From Actinoallomurus purpureus (GTDB lineage: Bacteria; Actinomycetota; Actinomycetes; Streptosporangiales; Streptosporangiaceae), in contig NZ_JAMXMY010000028.1 in the NCBI RefSeq assembly GCF_024055795.1, positions 58,886 to 122,885 of the forward strand: DNA of 64,000 bases. The letters run 5' to 3'. Both the position numbers and the translations under genes were made by a program. A model generated the notes under the pieces. It searched no databases. It had not been told where the DNA came from and saw nothing but the letters and a program-made list of their open reading frames with translations. Below, piece by piece: positions 26,162 through 34,746 of the stretch (position 1 is its first letter; each line of letters begins with the position of its first letter).

Positions 26162-26167
26162 ATTATA
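26162..26167 (-). promoter_or_regulatory. -10 element of a probably leaderless ROK gene
   Basis: Read on the minus strand this is TATAAT, separated by 8 nt from the GTG at 26153. Transcription would start at or next to the start codon. No ribosome-binding site precedes the GTG. No convincing -35 is seen. Confidence 0.5.
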
Positions 26168-26318
26168 ACTGATTCGGCGATTAATTGGCTGGATCGCAAC
26201 ACTTCTAATCGTTGTGTCCGGGTGCACCCGGAGGTTAGGTTCCGGCACACGACCTGCGCCGTCGCCTCGGCGCGGTCGCCGGAACCGGCACGCCTCGATG
26301 CGTGCCTTAAGGAGAGTC

Positions 26319-27953
26319 ATGGCAGAGACCCCCGCCCGCCCGGGCCTCACCCGTCGTCAGATGCTCGTCGGCGGTGCCGCCGCAGCCGGCTCGGTTCTGG
26401 GCCCTGAGCTGCTCCGCGCCGGCACCGCGGAGGCGGCCGAGACCCGGTCCACCGGTGCCCAGGCCATCGTCGACCTGACGAAGCCGACTTCGCCGTTTCC
26501 TCACGTGTGGGAGCGGGTCGTCGGCGGGGACTGGGCGAAGCAGGCGCTGCGCCGGGACTACCAGGACCAGTTGTTCGCGTGCCATGACGAGCTCGGCATC
26601 CAGTCGCTGCGCTTCCACGGGGTGCTCGACAGCTCGATGAGCACATACTTCCCGACGGTCAACGGCCGGCCGCGCAACCCGGCGTTGTCGAAGGACGACT
26701 ACTCCTTCTTCAACGTCGACCAGATCTACGACGCCCTGGTCGACCGCGGAATGCACCCCTATGTCGAGCTCAGCAGCATGCCGGCGGCCCTGCAGGTCGC
26801 CCCGCAGCCCTTCAGTGTTTTCCTCTACGACTTCAACCAGATGGAGCCGAAGGACTACGCGCTCTGGGGCAAGGTCGTCGGGGACTTCGCGCGGCACATG
26901 GTGGATCGCTACGGCATCAGCGAGGTTCGCAAGTGGCCGTTCGAGATCTGGAACGAGCCGAATCTGTTCGTGTTCTTCAACGGCGACCAGCAGGCCTATT
27001 TCAAGCTGTACCGATACGCCGCGGAGGCGATCAAGAACGTCGACGCGAGTCTGCACGTCGGCGGCCCGGCGACCTCGGCCGGCCAGATCAGCTTCGGCAC
27101 GCCGCGCTCCCCTGGCGTGCAGTACTACCGCGAGTTCATGCAGTGGGCCACCGCCAACGGCGTCCCGGTCGACTTCGGCGCCGCGCACGGTTACGAGACG
27201 GACACCGGTGCGGGGCCGAACGGCGCGGCGACATTCTTCAAGCAGAACCGCGCCGACACCCCCAAAGGTGTTCCCCTCTACATCTCCGAGACGAACGTCT
27301 CGGCGGACCTCGGCGACGCCGCGCTCGACCGATCCGACGCCGCCGCGAGCTTCCTGCGGACCATCGCCGAGACGGCGGGGGTCGTGGACGCGTTGTCCTA
27401 CTGGGCGTTCACCGACATCTTCGAAGAGGCAGGTCAGGCCGACAAGCCGTTTCACGGCGGGTTCGGCCTGCAGACGATCCACGGCATCAAGAAGCCGTCC
27501 TACCGACTGCTGCAGATCCTCCACAAAGTGGGGCAGCGAAGCGTTCCGCTCACCCTGTCAGGCGCGCCGACCACAGTCGGCGGGATCGCGGTCACCGGGG
27601 GCGCAGGCGGCAAGGCCGACATCCTCCTCTACAACCACGCCCTCGCCACCGGCGACGGCAGCCACCCCGCTCCCGCACAACCCGCCGAGCTGACCGTCCA
27701 GGTACGCGGCCTGCCGACCCGGGCACGGGCTCGGGTCCAGCTCATCGACGAAGACCACACCAACCCGCAGCGCGAGTGGGTCGAGATGGGCTCCCCGGAG
27801 TACCCCAGCCGACGTCAACTGCGCACCCTGCAAGACGCCAGCGAACTCCACGACCAACCCCTTCAGCTCAAGACCGACCGCACCACCGGCATCACGAGCT
27901 TTTCTCTCACCCTCCCCGCCGAAGGCGTCGCCGCAATTCACATCACATCCTGA
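26319..27953 (+). CDS. Tat-exported GH39-type glycosidase
   Basis: A 544-aa protein with a twin-arginine leader (LTRRQMLVGGAAAAG) and an AXA cleavage site around residue 42. Clan GH-A barrel of the GH39 type (beta-xylosidase, alpha-L-iduronidase): acid/base E213 in EIWNEPN, nucleophile E324 in YISETN, C-terminal beta-sandwich from about 440. Start ATG 26319 has AAGGAG at 6 nt. Divergent from the ROK repressor, its likely regulator. Could remove xylose, arabinose or uronic acid residues; not resolvable by eye. Confidence 0.85.
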   Translation: MAETPARPGLTRRQMLVGGAAAAGSVLGPELLRAGTAEAAETRSTGAQAIVDLTKPTSPFPHVWERVVGGDWAKQALRRDYQDQLFACHDELGIQSLRFHGVLDSSMSTYFPTVNGRPRNPALSKDDYSFFNVDQIYDALVDRGMHPYVELSSMPAALQVAPQPFSVFLYDFNQMEPKDYALWGKVVGDFARHMVDRYGISEVRKWPFEIWNEPNLFVFFNGDQQAYFKLYRYAAEAIKNVDASLHVGGPATSAGQISFGTPRSPGVQYYREFMQWATANGVPVDFGAAHGYETDTGAGPNGAATFFKQNRADTPKGVPLYISETNVSADLGDAALDRSDAAASFLRTIAETAGVVDALSYWAFTDIFEEAGQADKPFHGGFGLQTIHGIKKPSYRLLQILHKVGQRSVPLTLSGAPTTVGGIAVTGGAGGKADILLYNHALATGDGSHPAPAQPAELTVQVRGLPTRARARVQLIDEDHTNPQREWVEMGSPEYPSRRQLRTLQDASELHDQPLQLKTDRTTGITSFSLTLPAEGVAAIHITS

Positions 27954-28004
27954 ACGGACGCGTTCGGCCAACGGGATTAAAACCGTTTAATAAGGAATTG
28001 ATTC

Positions 28005-28535
28005 GTGATCCTCAACTCGCCCCCGCCCGGCCGTTTCAGCGGCCGGCGCGGCGCCGGCCGGCTGCTCGCCATCGGCGCCGTGGCCCTCGGCATGAGCGTC
28101 CCGCCGGCGGCGGGCGCTGTCACCGGCGCGCCGCCGAGCGCCGTCGCCATCGTGCCGGATCGCGCACCGGCGCTGACGGCAGGCACCTTCCAGAACCCGC
28201 CGGCAGGCGTGCGGCACAAGTACCGGTGGCGGGTGCCGCTCGCCCACACCGACGACGACGAACTGCGCGCGGAGGTAAAGCAGATCGCGGCGTCCGGCGC
28301 CGGTGGCGTGGAGGTGGCCCCGTTCGGGGTGCCGGGAGCCGGAAACCAACAGCCCGAGTTCTTGAAGACCTACGGCTGGGGCACCAGGCTGTGGACGCGA
28401 AAGCTGCAGGTCATCCTCGCCGAGGCGAACAAGTACGGGTTGACGGTGGACCAGAACATGGGCCCTCATTACCCGCCGACCGTGCCCACCGTCACAGACG
28501 TCAACGACCCCGCGGCGGCACAGCAGCTCGTGTAG
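28005..28535 (+). pseudogene. truncated GH106-like (alpha-L-rhamnosidase) gene fragment
   Basis: A 176-codon frame with a signal-peptide-like start and the N-terminal signature of large GH106-type enzymes: FQNPPAGVRHKYRWR followed by EVKQIAASGAGGVEVAPFG and NKYGLTVDQNMG. Intact relatives are about 900-1100 residues, so everything after the first barrel strands is missing: the frame ends in TAG and no continuation was found in any frame before 28906. Likely a deletion remnant that kept its GTG start and ribosome site (AAGGA). It lies 51 nt after GH39 and was presumably part of the same operon. A short secreted product may still be made. Confidence 0.6.
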
Positions 28536-28626
28536 GCCTGCTAGGCCCCGTCGTCCTGACCCCGTACGCCGAGTCCCCGTTGCGCTGAAAACCGTCCGCA
28601 ACCGCGCGGCAATCCGCCACCCGAGT

Positions 28627-28654
28627 CTCTGCCCCGGCACCCGCCGGGGCAGAG
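28627..28654. terminator. first of two tandem terminator hairpins
   Basis: Perfect 12-bp stem (28627-28638 with 28643-28654) and a 4-nt ACCC loop, no U tract. Ends the carbohydrate island. Confidence 0.78.
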
Positions 28655-28685
28655 AAGGCACCCGCCCAGGGGTTTACGGCCACAC

Positions 28686-28714
28686 GCCGGCCGGGTCTGG
28701 GAGACCCGGCCGGC
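28686..28714. terminator. second of two tandem terminator hairpins
   Basis: Perfect 13-bp stem (28686-28698 with 28702-28714) with a GGG triloop, only 31 nt behind the first hairpin. The pair insulates the island from the signalling operon downstream. Confidence 0.78.
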
Positions 28715-28906
28715 GGCTCGGCATGCCGGCTCGGGAGTGTGACATCGCCCCGGCCAGCGCTGTTCCCTCCCCTGGGCGTCTCGATGACGGCACCGGTTGT
28801 GACGGTCCCGCGATTGGTGAAAACTAGGCAGCCGACAAAGGGCGACAACAGAACAAACTCGCCCGCATAGCGCTCTTTCACGGGCCGACGCGCGTGCGGG
28901 CTAGAA
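28715..28906. other. non-coding leader region of the PknG operon
   Basis: With the hairpins and truncated-gene tail this completes a 370-nt stretch without an intact gene. It is somewhat AT-richer around 28800-28870 (GTGAAAACTAGG, CAACAGAACAAACTC), where a promoter for the operon probably lies, but I could not define -35/-10 boxes with confidence. Confidence 0.3.
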
Positions 28907-30079
28907 GTGGGGCGGGGGCCGTTGAACCGGGACGAGGTGGACCGTGCCCTGGGGCGCCTGCGCGACGAACGGGACCGCATCACGTCCGGGCTGCTCGAAC
29001 TCGAGGCGCAGCAGGGCTACAAGCTGCTCAAGGGCGCGCCGCTGACCGGAGTCACCGCCGACCGCTGGAACGAGCTCGGCGAGGGCATGGCGTCGTTGTG
29101 GCGGCTGTTCGAGGCGTACGGACGGGTGCTCGGCCGGGCGGAGGAGATCCGGGCCCGGCGGAAGAAGCCGGACGACGCGGAGCTGGCCGAGTTGGCGCGG
29201 CTGCTGCGCGGGCCGTCCATCGAGTTGCCCACGCAGATCCCCCTCGAGAAGCGGACGCTGCTCGGCCCGTCCGCCGAACACCTCTCCCTCGACGACGTGG
29301 TGACCCGGATGACCGCGCTGTACGAGGAGGCGGCCCGGATGATCGCCGAGGTGGAAACCGCCTGGTCGGCGCTGCTCACCCGGCTGGACCGGGCGGCCGA
29401 GGCGGCGCGCGCGGTGGAGGGGATGCTCGACTCCCTCGGCTCCGAGCCGGAGTACGACCGGGTCATGGGCGAGCTCGACGGACTGCGCGAGACCGTACGG
29501 ACGGACCCGCTGTCGATCCGCCCGGCCGCCTTCGACGGCGTCGACGCCGCCCTCGGCGCGCTGCGGCCCCGGCTGGAGGAGGCCGTTCGCGTCCGCGCCG
29601 AGTACGACGTACGGCTGCGGCGCATCGAGAACACCATCGGGCTCGTCCGCGCCGCCGAGGACGAGGCGAGGCTCGTACGCGAGCAGGTCCTCGCGAAGAT
29701 CGCGTCGCCGGTGCTGCCGGACCTCCCGGAGTCGTCGGCCGCGCTGGCGGACCGGCTGGCCGCGATGGGCACCGTACGTGGCCGGTGGACCGATGCCGCG
29801 GAGCGGGTCGCGCGACTGGAGGAGGCCGCCGCGGGCGCCCTCGAACAGGCGCGGACGACCGTTCGGACGATCGCCGGTCTCCTGGAGCGGCGGGACGAAC
29901 TGCGCGGCCGGCTCGACGCGTACCGGGCGAAGGCCGGGCGGCTCGGCGGCGCGGAGGACCCCGAGCTCACGGCGCTCTACCAGCGGGCCCACGACCTGCT
30001 CTGGACCTCCCCCTGCGACCTGCGGCGAGCCACCGCGGCGCTGTCGGAGTACCAGCGCGCGATCGGAGATCGAGAGTGA
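28907..30079 (+). CDS. coiled-coil protein of the PknG-type operon
   Basis: A 390-aa soluble protein of almost wholly helical, heptad-like character, rich in Arg, Glu, Leu and Ala, with no signal peptide, membrane segment or catalytic motif. Charged coiled-coil segments span roughly residues 5-75 and 125-360. First gene of a seven-gene operon and overlapping the kinase gene by 4 bp, so it is probably a scaffold or kinase substrate; this is inferred from context only. Starts are ambiguous: GTG 28907 (used) or TTG 28922, which is preceded by a G-rich stretch. Confidence 0.75.
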   Translation: MGRGPLNRDEVDRALGRLRDERDRITSGLLELEAQQGYKLLKGAPLTGVTADRWNELGEGMASLWRLFEAYGRVLGRAEEIRARRKKPDDAELAELARLLRGPSIELPTQIPLEKRTLLGPSAEHLSLDDVVTRMTALYEEAARMIAEVETAWSALLTRLDRAAEAARAVEGMLDSLGSEPEYDRVMGELDGLRETVRTDPLSIRPAAFDGVDAALGALRPRLEEAVRVRAEYDVRLRRIENTIGLVRAAEDEARLVREQVLAKIASPVLPDLPESSAALADRLAAMGTVRGRWTDAAERVARLEEAAAGALEQARTTVRTIAGLLERRDELRGRLDAYRAKAGRLGGAEDPELTALYQRAHDLLWTSPCDLRRATAALSEYQRAIGDRE

Positions 30080-32514
30080 ACTGCACTCAGCCCGGCTGCG
30101 CCGGAACCGTTGAGGACGGCTACTGCGTCGTATGCGGTATGGCACCCACCGCCGCCGCATCGGCGAACGACCAATGCGCGCAGCCCGGCTGCGCAGGCAC
30201 CGTCCAGGACGGCTACTGCGACGTCTGCGGCACGGCCGCCGCCCCGGCGCCGGCGGCGTCCGCCGCCTCCGGTGCGCCGGCGTCCGCCTCCGTCCCGGCC
30301 CCTTCCGCCGCGCTCGATGACCGCTGCGCGGAGCCGGGCTGCGGCGGCACGGTCGTGGACGGGTACTGCGACACGTGCGGAACGGCGCCGGTGGCGCCCG
30401 CCGCCGCACCGGCCGGGAGCCGAGCCTCGGCGCGGTCGGCTCCGGTCAGCGCGGCCAGCCGCGGGACGGGCGTCACCGGGAGCACGTCGAGCCGCAGCGT
30501 CCGCACCGGCTCGTCGCGGTCGTCGTCACGGCGGCGCGGCATGCTCGGGGCCGGCCTGGTCGAGGTGCCGCGCGTGCCGTACCGCGACCCCGCGTCGGCG
30601 GTGCTGAGCAACCCCATGGTCGCGGAGAACAAGCGCTTCTGCAGCGGCTGCGGCGAGCCGGTGGGGCGGTCCCGTGGCGACCGGCCGGGCCGTACGGAGG
30701 GGTTCTGCCCCAAGTGCGGCGCGGGGTTCTCGTTCACGCCGAAGCTGAAGGCCGGCGACGTGGTCGGCGGCCAGTACGAGGTGCTCGGCTGCATCGCGCA
30801 CGGCGGCCTCGGCTGGATCTACCTGGCCCGCGACGAGAACGTGAGCCACCGATGGGTGGTGCTCAAGGGCCTGCTCGACACCGGTGACGCCGACGCGCTG
30901 GCCGCGGCGACGGCCGAGCGGGCGTTCCTCGCCGAGGTCGAGCACCCCAACATCGTCAAGATCTACAACTTCGTGCAGCACGACGGCTCCGGCTACATCG
31001 TCATGGAGTATGTCGGTGGCCGGCCGCTGAAGGACATCCTCAAGGAGCGCCGCGAGGAGGAAGGGCCGGACGCCGGGCTGCCGCTTCCCCAGGTGATCGC
31101 GTATGGCATCGAGGTGCTGCGCGCCTTCGACTACCTGCACGGCCTGGGCGTGCTGTACTGCGATTTCAAGCCGGACAACGCCATCCAGTCCGAGGAGCAG
31201 CTCAAGCTCATCGACCTCGGTGGCGTCCGCCGCGTCGACGACGTGGACGGCGCGATCTACGGCACGGTCGGCTACCAGGCGCCCGAGATCGCCGACGTCG
31301 GCCCGTCGGTCGGCTCCGACCTGTACACGGTCGGCCGGACGCTGGCCGTGCTGAGCTTCCCGTTCAAGGGATACACCGGCAAGTGGGAGACGAGCCTGCC
31401 GCCGCGCGAGGAGGTGCCGGTGCTCGCCCGGCACGAGTCGTACGACCGGCTGCTGCGCCGCGCCACGCACGCCGATCCGGGGTTCCGCTTCCAGGACTCC
31501 TCCGACATGGCGGACCAGCTCACCGGGGTCCTGCGCGAGGTTCTGGCCGCCGAGGACGGCAAGCCGCGCCCGGCGGCGTCGACGCTGTTCGGGCCGGAGC
31601 GGTTCACGGCGGGCGACGTGTTCGACGCGCTGAGCCCTGCGGTCGCCGCCGCGACGTTGCCGGCGCCTCTGGTGGACTCCGCCGACCCGGCCGCCGGTTT
31701 CCTCGCCGGCCTGACCGCCCTGGAGCCGGAGCGGCTCGCCGACGCGCTGGCGGGCGCGCACGCGCGCACGCCCGAGGTCGACCTGACGCTGGCCCGGGTG
31801 CGCATCGAACTCGGCGACCCGGCCGGGGCGCAGGCGGTGCTGGACGCCCTGCCGCAGGAGGACTGGCGGGTCGGCTGGTACCGCGCGGTCGCGGTGCTGG
31901 CCGCCGGGCACGTCACCGAGGCGGCGGCCCTGTTCGACGAGCTGTACACCCTGATGCCGGGTGAGGCGGCGCCCAAGCTCGGCCTGGCGTACTGCCGCGA
32001 GCTGCTCGGCGACCCGGCCGGCGCGGCAGACCTTCACCAGGCCGTGTGGCGGACCGACCGCGCTTTCGTCACCGCGTGCTACGGGCTGGCAAGGGCGCGG
32101 CTCGCCATGGGGGATCGCGCCGGCGCGCTGCGGACGCTGGACTCGGTGCCCAAGATCTCCAGCCACCACATCGCGGCGCAGATCTCGGCGGTGGCCACCG
32201 CCGTACGCGACCGGGATCCCGCCGAGATCACCGAGGCGGACCTGACGGACGCCGGCGCCCGGCTGGCCGGGCTGAGCCTCGACCCCGGACGCCATGGGCT
32301 GCTCGCCCTGGAGGTGCTGGAGGCGGCCCTCGACTGGGTGCGGGCGACCGGTGGCGGACGCGGCACGGTGCTGGGCACGTCGCTCACCGAGCACGGCCTG
32401 CGCCGCAAGCTGGAGGAGACCTACCGGGCGCTCGCCCGGCTGGCCACCACCCGGGTCGAGCGGCATTCTCTGGTCGATCAGGCCAACGCCGTACGCCCGG
32501 TGACGGTGGTCTGA
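30076..32514 (+). CDS. pknG: PknG-like serine/threonine protein kinase with zinc ribbons and TPRs
   Basis: An 812-aa soluble kinase. N-terminal 120 residues carry three repeats of C-x4-C-x8-C-x2-C (first: C3, C8, C17, C20) joined by Ala/Pro/Ser linkers; a rubredoxin-like site CSGCGEP...CPKCG precedes the kinase domain (about 233-500). Catalytic K264; the loop reads YCDFKPDN (D363, K365) rather than HRD, and DFG is DLG (D380): all PknG hallmarks. The C-terminus (about 510-812) is a TPR-like helical repeat region. PknG senses amino-acid supply through GlnH/GlnX and controls 2-oxoglutarate metabolism via an FHA protein in mycobacteria and corynebacteria. All likely partners are encoded in this operon. 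GTG start overlaps the upstream stop. Confidence 0.93.
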   Translation: MNCTQPGCAGTVEDGYCVVCGMAPTAAASANDQCAQPGCAGTVQDGYCDVCGTAAAPAPAASAASGAPASASVPAPSAALDDRCAEPGCGGTVVDGYCDTCGTAPVAPAAAPAGSRASARSAPVSAASRGTGVTGSTSSRSVRTGSSRSSSRRRGMLGAGLVEVPRVPYRDPASAVLSNPMVAENKRFCSGCGEPVGRSRGDRPGRTEGFCPKCGAGFSFTPKLKAGDVVGGQYEVLGCIAHGGLGWIYLARDENVSHRWVVLKGLLDTGDADALAAATAERAFLAEVEHPNIVKIYNFVQHDGSGYIVMEYVGGRPLKDILKERREEEGPDAGLPLPQVIAYGIEVLRAFDYLHGLGVLYCDFKPDNAIQSEEQLKLIDLGGVRRVDDVDGAIYGTVGYQAPEIADVGPSVGSDLYTVGRTLAVLSFPFKGYTGKWETSLPPREEVPVLARHESYDRLLRRATHADPGFRFQDSSDMADQLTGVLREVLAAEDGKPRPAASTLFGPERFTAGDVFDALSPAVAAATLPAPLVDSADPAAGFLAGLTALEPERLADALAGAHARTPEVDLTLARVRIELGDPAGAQAVLDALPQEDWRVGWYRAVAVLAAGHVTEAAALFDELYTLMPGEAAPKLGLAYCRELLGDPAGAADLHQAVWRTDRAFVTACYGLARARLAMGDRAGALRTLDSVPKISSHHIAAQISAVATAVRDRDPAEITEADLTDAGARLAGLSLDPGRHGLLALEVLEAALDWVRATGGGRGTVLGTSLTEHGLRRKLEETYRALARLATTRVERHSLVDQANAVRPVTVV

Positions 32515-32516
32515 CG

Positions 32517-33455
32517 GTGGGAGCCCAGGAGAGCTGCCCGGGGTGCGGCAGCGATGTGTTCGCCGGCGAGGCGTTCTGCGAGGCGTGCGGCCGGTCCCTG
32601 ACCGAGAAGCCCGCCGCGGCGTGCCCGGAGTGCGGTGCGACGGCGTTCAGCGAGGACGGCTACTGCGAGCGGTGCGGGGTGCTGCGGTCCGGTGACCGCG
32701 ACCACCTCGAGGCGGAGGCGGGCGGTGCCGCCGGCGTGACCGACCGGGGTCTGCGGCACAGCCGCAACGAGGACGCGATGGCCCTGGCTGTCGCGGGCCC
32801 GGGCATCGCGGCGGTGGTCTGCGACGGCGTGTCGACCTCTCCCATACCGCAGGCGGCCTCCCAGGCCGCCGCCGACACGGGCCTGGCGGTGCTCACCGAG
32901 CGCCTCGCCGCGGGCGACGAACCCGAGTCCGCCACGCGGGCGGCGCTGACGCGGGCCGTCGAGGCGGTCACGGCGCTCGCCGCCTCGCCGCACGACGCGC
33001 CCGCCTGCACCTACGTGTCGGCGTACGCCGGACCGGCGGCCGTAACCGTCGGGTGGGTCGGGGACAGCCGCGCGTACTGGCTCGACGGGGACGCGTCGCG
33101 GCAGCTCACCGCCGACGACTCCTGGGCCGCCGAGATGGTCGTGCACGGGGCGCTGACCGAGGCCGAGGCGCAGGCCCACCCGAACGCCCACGCCATCATC
33201 GCCTGGCTCGGCGCGGACGCGGGCGAGATCGAGCAGCACGTGACGACGTTCGTCCCGGACGGACCCGGCACGCTGCTGCTGTGCAGCGACGGGCTGTGGA
33301 ACTACTACCCGGAGCCGACGCGGCTGGCCGCCGTCCTGCCGGACGCGGACCCCCTCACCGCGGCCCGGCACCTCGTACGCCTCGCGTTGGACGCCGGAGG
33401 GCGCGACAACATCACCGTCGTGGTGATCCCCTTCACACAGGAGCACGCGCAATGA
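32517..33455 (+). CDS. PP2C-family protein phosphatase with N-terminal zinc ribbons
   Basis: A 312-aa phosphatase opposing the adjacent kinase. Two Cys4 modules occupy the first 60 residues (CPGCG...CEACG and CPECG...DGYCERCG), then a PPM/PP2C domain: RNEDAM (metal Asp), VVCDGVS, GWVGDSRAYWL, LLCSDGLW and GGRDNITVVV supply the metal-binding acids. Starts 2 nt after the kinase stop and overlaps the vWA gene by 4 bp. The zinc ribbons resemble those of the kinase, suggesting shared docking or dimerisation. Confidence 0.92.
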   Translation: MGAQESCPGCGSDVFAGEAFCEACGRSLTEKPAAACPECGATAFSEDGYCERCGVLRSGDRDHLEAEAGGAAGVTDRGLRHSRNEDAMALAVAGPGIAAVVCDGVSTSPIPQAASQAAADTGLAVLTERLAAGDEPESATRAALTRAVEAVTALAASPHDAPACTYVSAYAGPAAVTVGWVGDSRAYWLDGDASRQLTADDSWAAEMVVHGALTEAEAQAHPNAHAIIAWLGADAGEIEQHVTTFVPDGPGTLLLCSDGLWNYYPEPTRLAAVLPDADPLTAARHLVRLALDAGGRDNITVVVIPFTQEHAQ

Positions 33456-34744
33456 GTGAACAGCCGGACTTCAGCATCCGGATCGACCAGAACAAGTACC
33501 TGCCGCAGGGCGGCCAGGAGGTCCACGCGGTCGTCACGGTGGAGTCGACCGGGGCCCCGGTCGGCGTCAGCACCGGGGCGTCGGCCTCCGAGGTCATCAT
33601 CATCGACACCTCCGGGTCGATGGACTACCCGCGGAACAAGATGACCTCGGCGATCAAGGCGGCGCAGGCTGCGGTCGACACGCTGCGCGACGGGGTGAAC
33701 TTCGCGGTCGTGTCCGGGTCGAGCCGCGCCACGATGGTGTACCCGCGGGCCGAGGAGCTGGTCCCCGCCAGCGCGCGCACCCGCACCGAGGCCAAGGCCG
33801 CGCTCGGCCGGCTGACGGCGACCGGCGGCACCGCGATGGGCGCGTGGCTGAGCCTGGCCGGGCGGCTGTTCGCCCGGCACCCGGACGGCATCCGGCACGC
33901 GATCCTGCTGACCGACGGCAAGAACCAGCATGAGACGCCCGAACAGCTCGACCAGGCGGTCGCCGCGTCCGTCGGCCGGTTCGTCTGCGACTGCCGGGGC
34001 GTGGGCACCGACTGGGAGGTCGCCGAACTGCGGAAGGTCGCGTCCGCACTGCTGGGCAGCATGGACATGGTGGCCAGCCCGGAGGCCCTCGAGGCCGACT
34101 TCCGCGCGATGACCGAGACGGCGATGGGCAAGGCCGTCGCGGACGTCGCGCTGCGGGTGTGGACGCCGCAGAACGCCAAGCTGCGGTTCGTCAAGCAGGT
34201 GCTGCCGAGCATGGAGGACCTCACCGGGCGGCGGACCGACGTGGACGAGCGGTCCGGTGACTACCCGCTCGGCGCGTGGGGCAGCGAGAGCCGTGACTAC
34301 CACGTCTGCGTCGAGGTCCCGCCCGGAGAGGTCGGGGCGCGGGAGAAACGGGTCGCGTGGATCAAGCTGATGCTCGGCGACCAGGTGGTCGCCAGCGGCA
34401 ACGTCCTGGCCGAGTGGACCGACGATGAGGCCCAGTCCACCCGCATCAACCCGAAGGTCGCGCACTACACGGGCCAGGCCGAGCTCGCCGAGAACATCCA
34501 GGTCGGCCTGCAGGCCCGCAAGGAAGGCGACCTCGACACCGCGACGGCGCGGCTGGGCCGTGCCGTCGCGCTGGCCCACGAGTCGGGCAACGAGGCGATC
34601 GCCGGCCTCCTCGGGAAGGTCGTCGACGTCGACGACCCGGCGACCGGCCGGGTCCGGCTGAAGAAGGACGTCGACAAGGCGGACGAGATGTCCCTCGACA
34701 CCCGCTCGACCAAGACCGTGCGCACGCGCAAGGGCGAGGGCTGA
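33452..34744 (+). CDS. von Willebrand factor A domain protein
   Basis: A 430-aa cytoplasmic protein with a vWA domain (about 45-225) whose MIDAS is complete: D52-x-S54-x-S56 in DTSGSM, TATGGTAMG and LLTDGKN. The second half is a beta-sandwich-like region followed by a helical tail. No signal peptide. In operons of this type it is likely an adaptor or phosphorylation target of the kinase. The ATGA overlap with the phosphatase stop shows coupling. Confidence 0.88.
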   Translation: MSEQPDFSIRIDQNKYLPQGGQEVHAVVTVESTGAPVGVSTGASASEVIIIDTSGSMDYPRNKMTSAIKAAQAAVDTLRDGVNFAVVSGSSRATMVYPRAEELVPASARTRTEAKAALGRLTATGGTAMGAWLSLAGRLFARHPDGIRHAILLTDGKNQHETPEQLDQAVAASVGRFVCDCRGVGTDWEVAELRKVASALLGSMDMVASPEALEADFRAMTETAMGKAVADVALRVWTPQNAKLRFVKQVLPSMEDLTGRRTDVDERSGDYPLGAWGSESRDYHVCVEVPPGEVGAREKRVAWIKLMLGDQVVASGNVLAEWTDDEAQSTRINPKVAHYTGQAELAENIQVGLQARKEGDLDTATARLGRAVALAHESGNEAIAGLLGKVVDVDDPATGRVRLKKDVDKADEMSLDTRSTKTVRTRKGEG

Positions 34745-34746
34745 GC

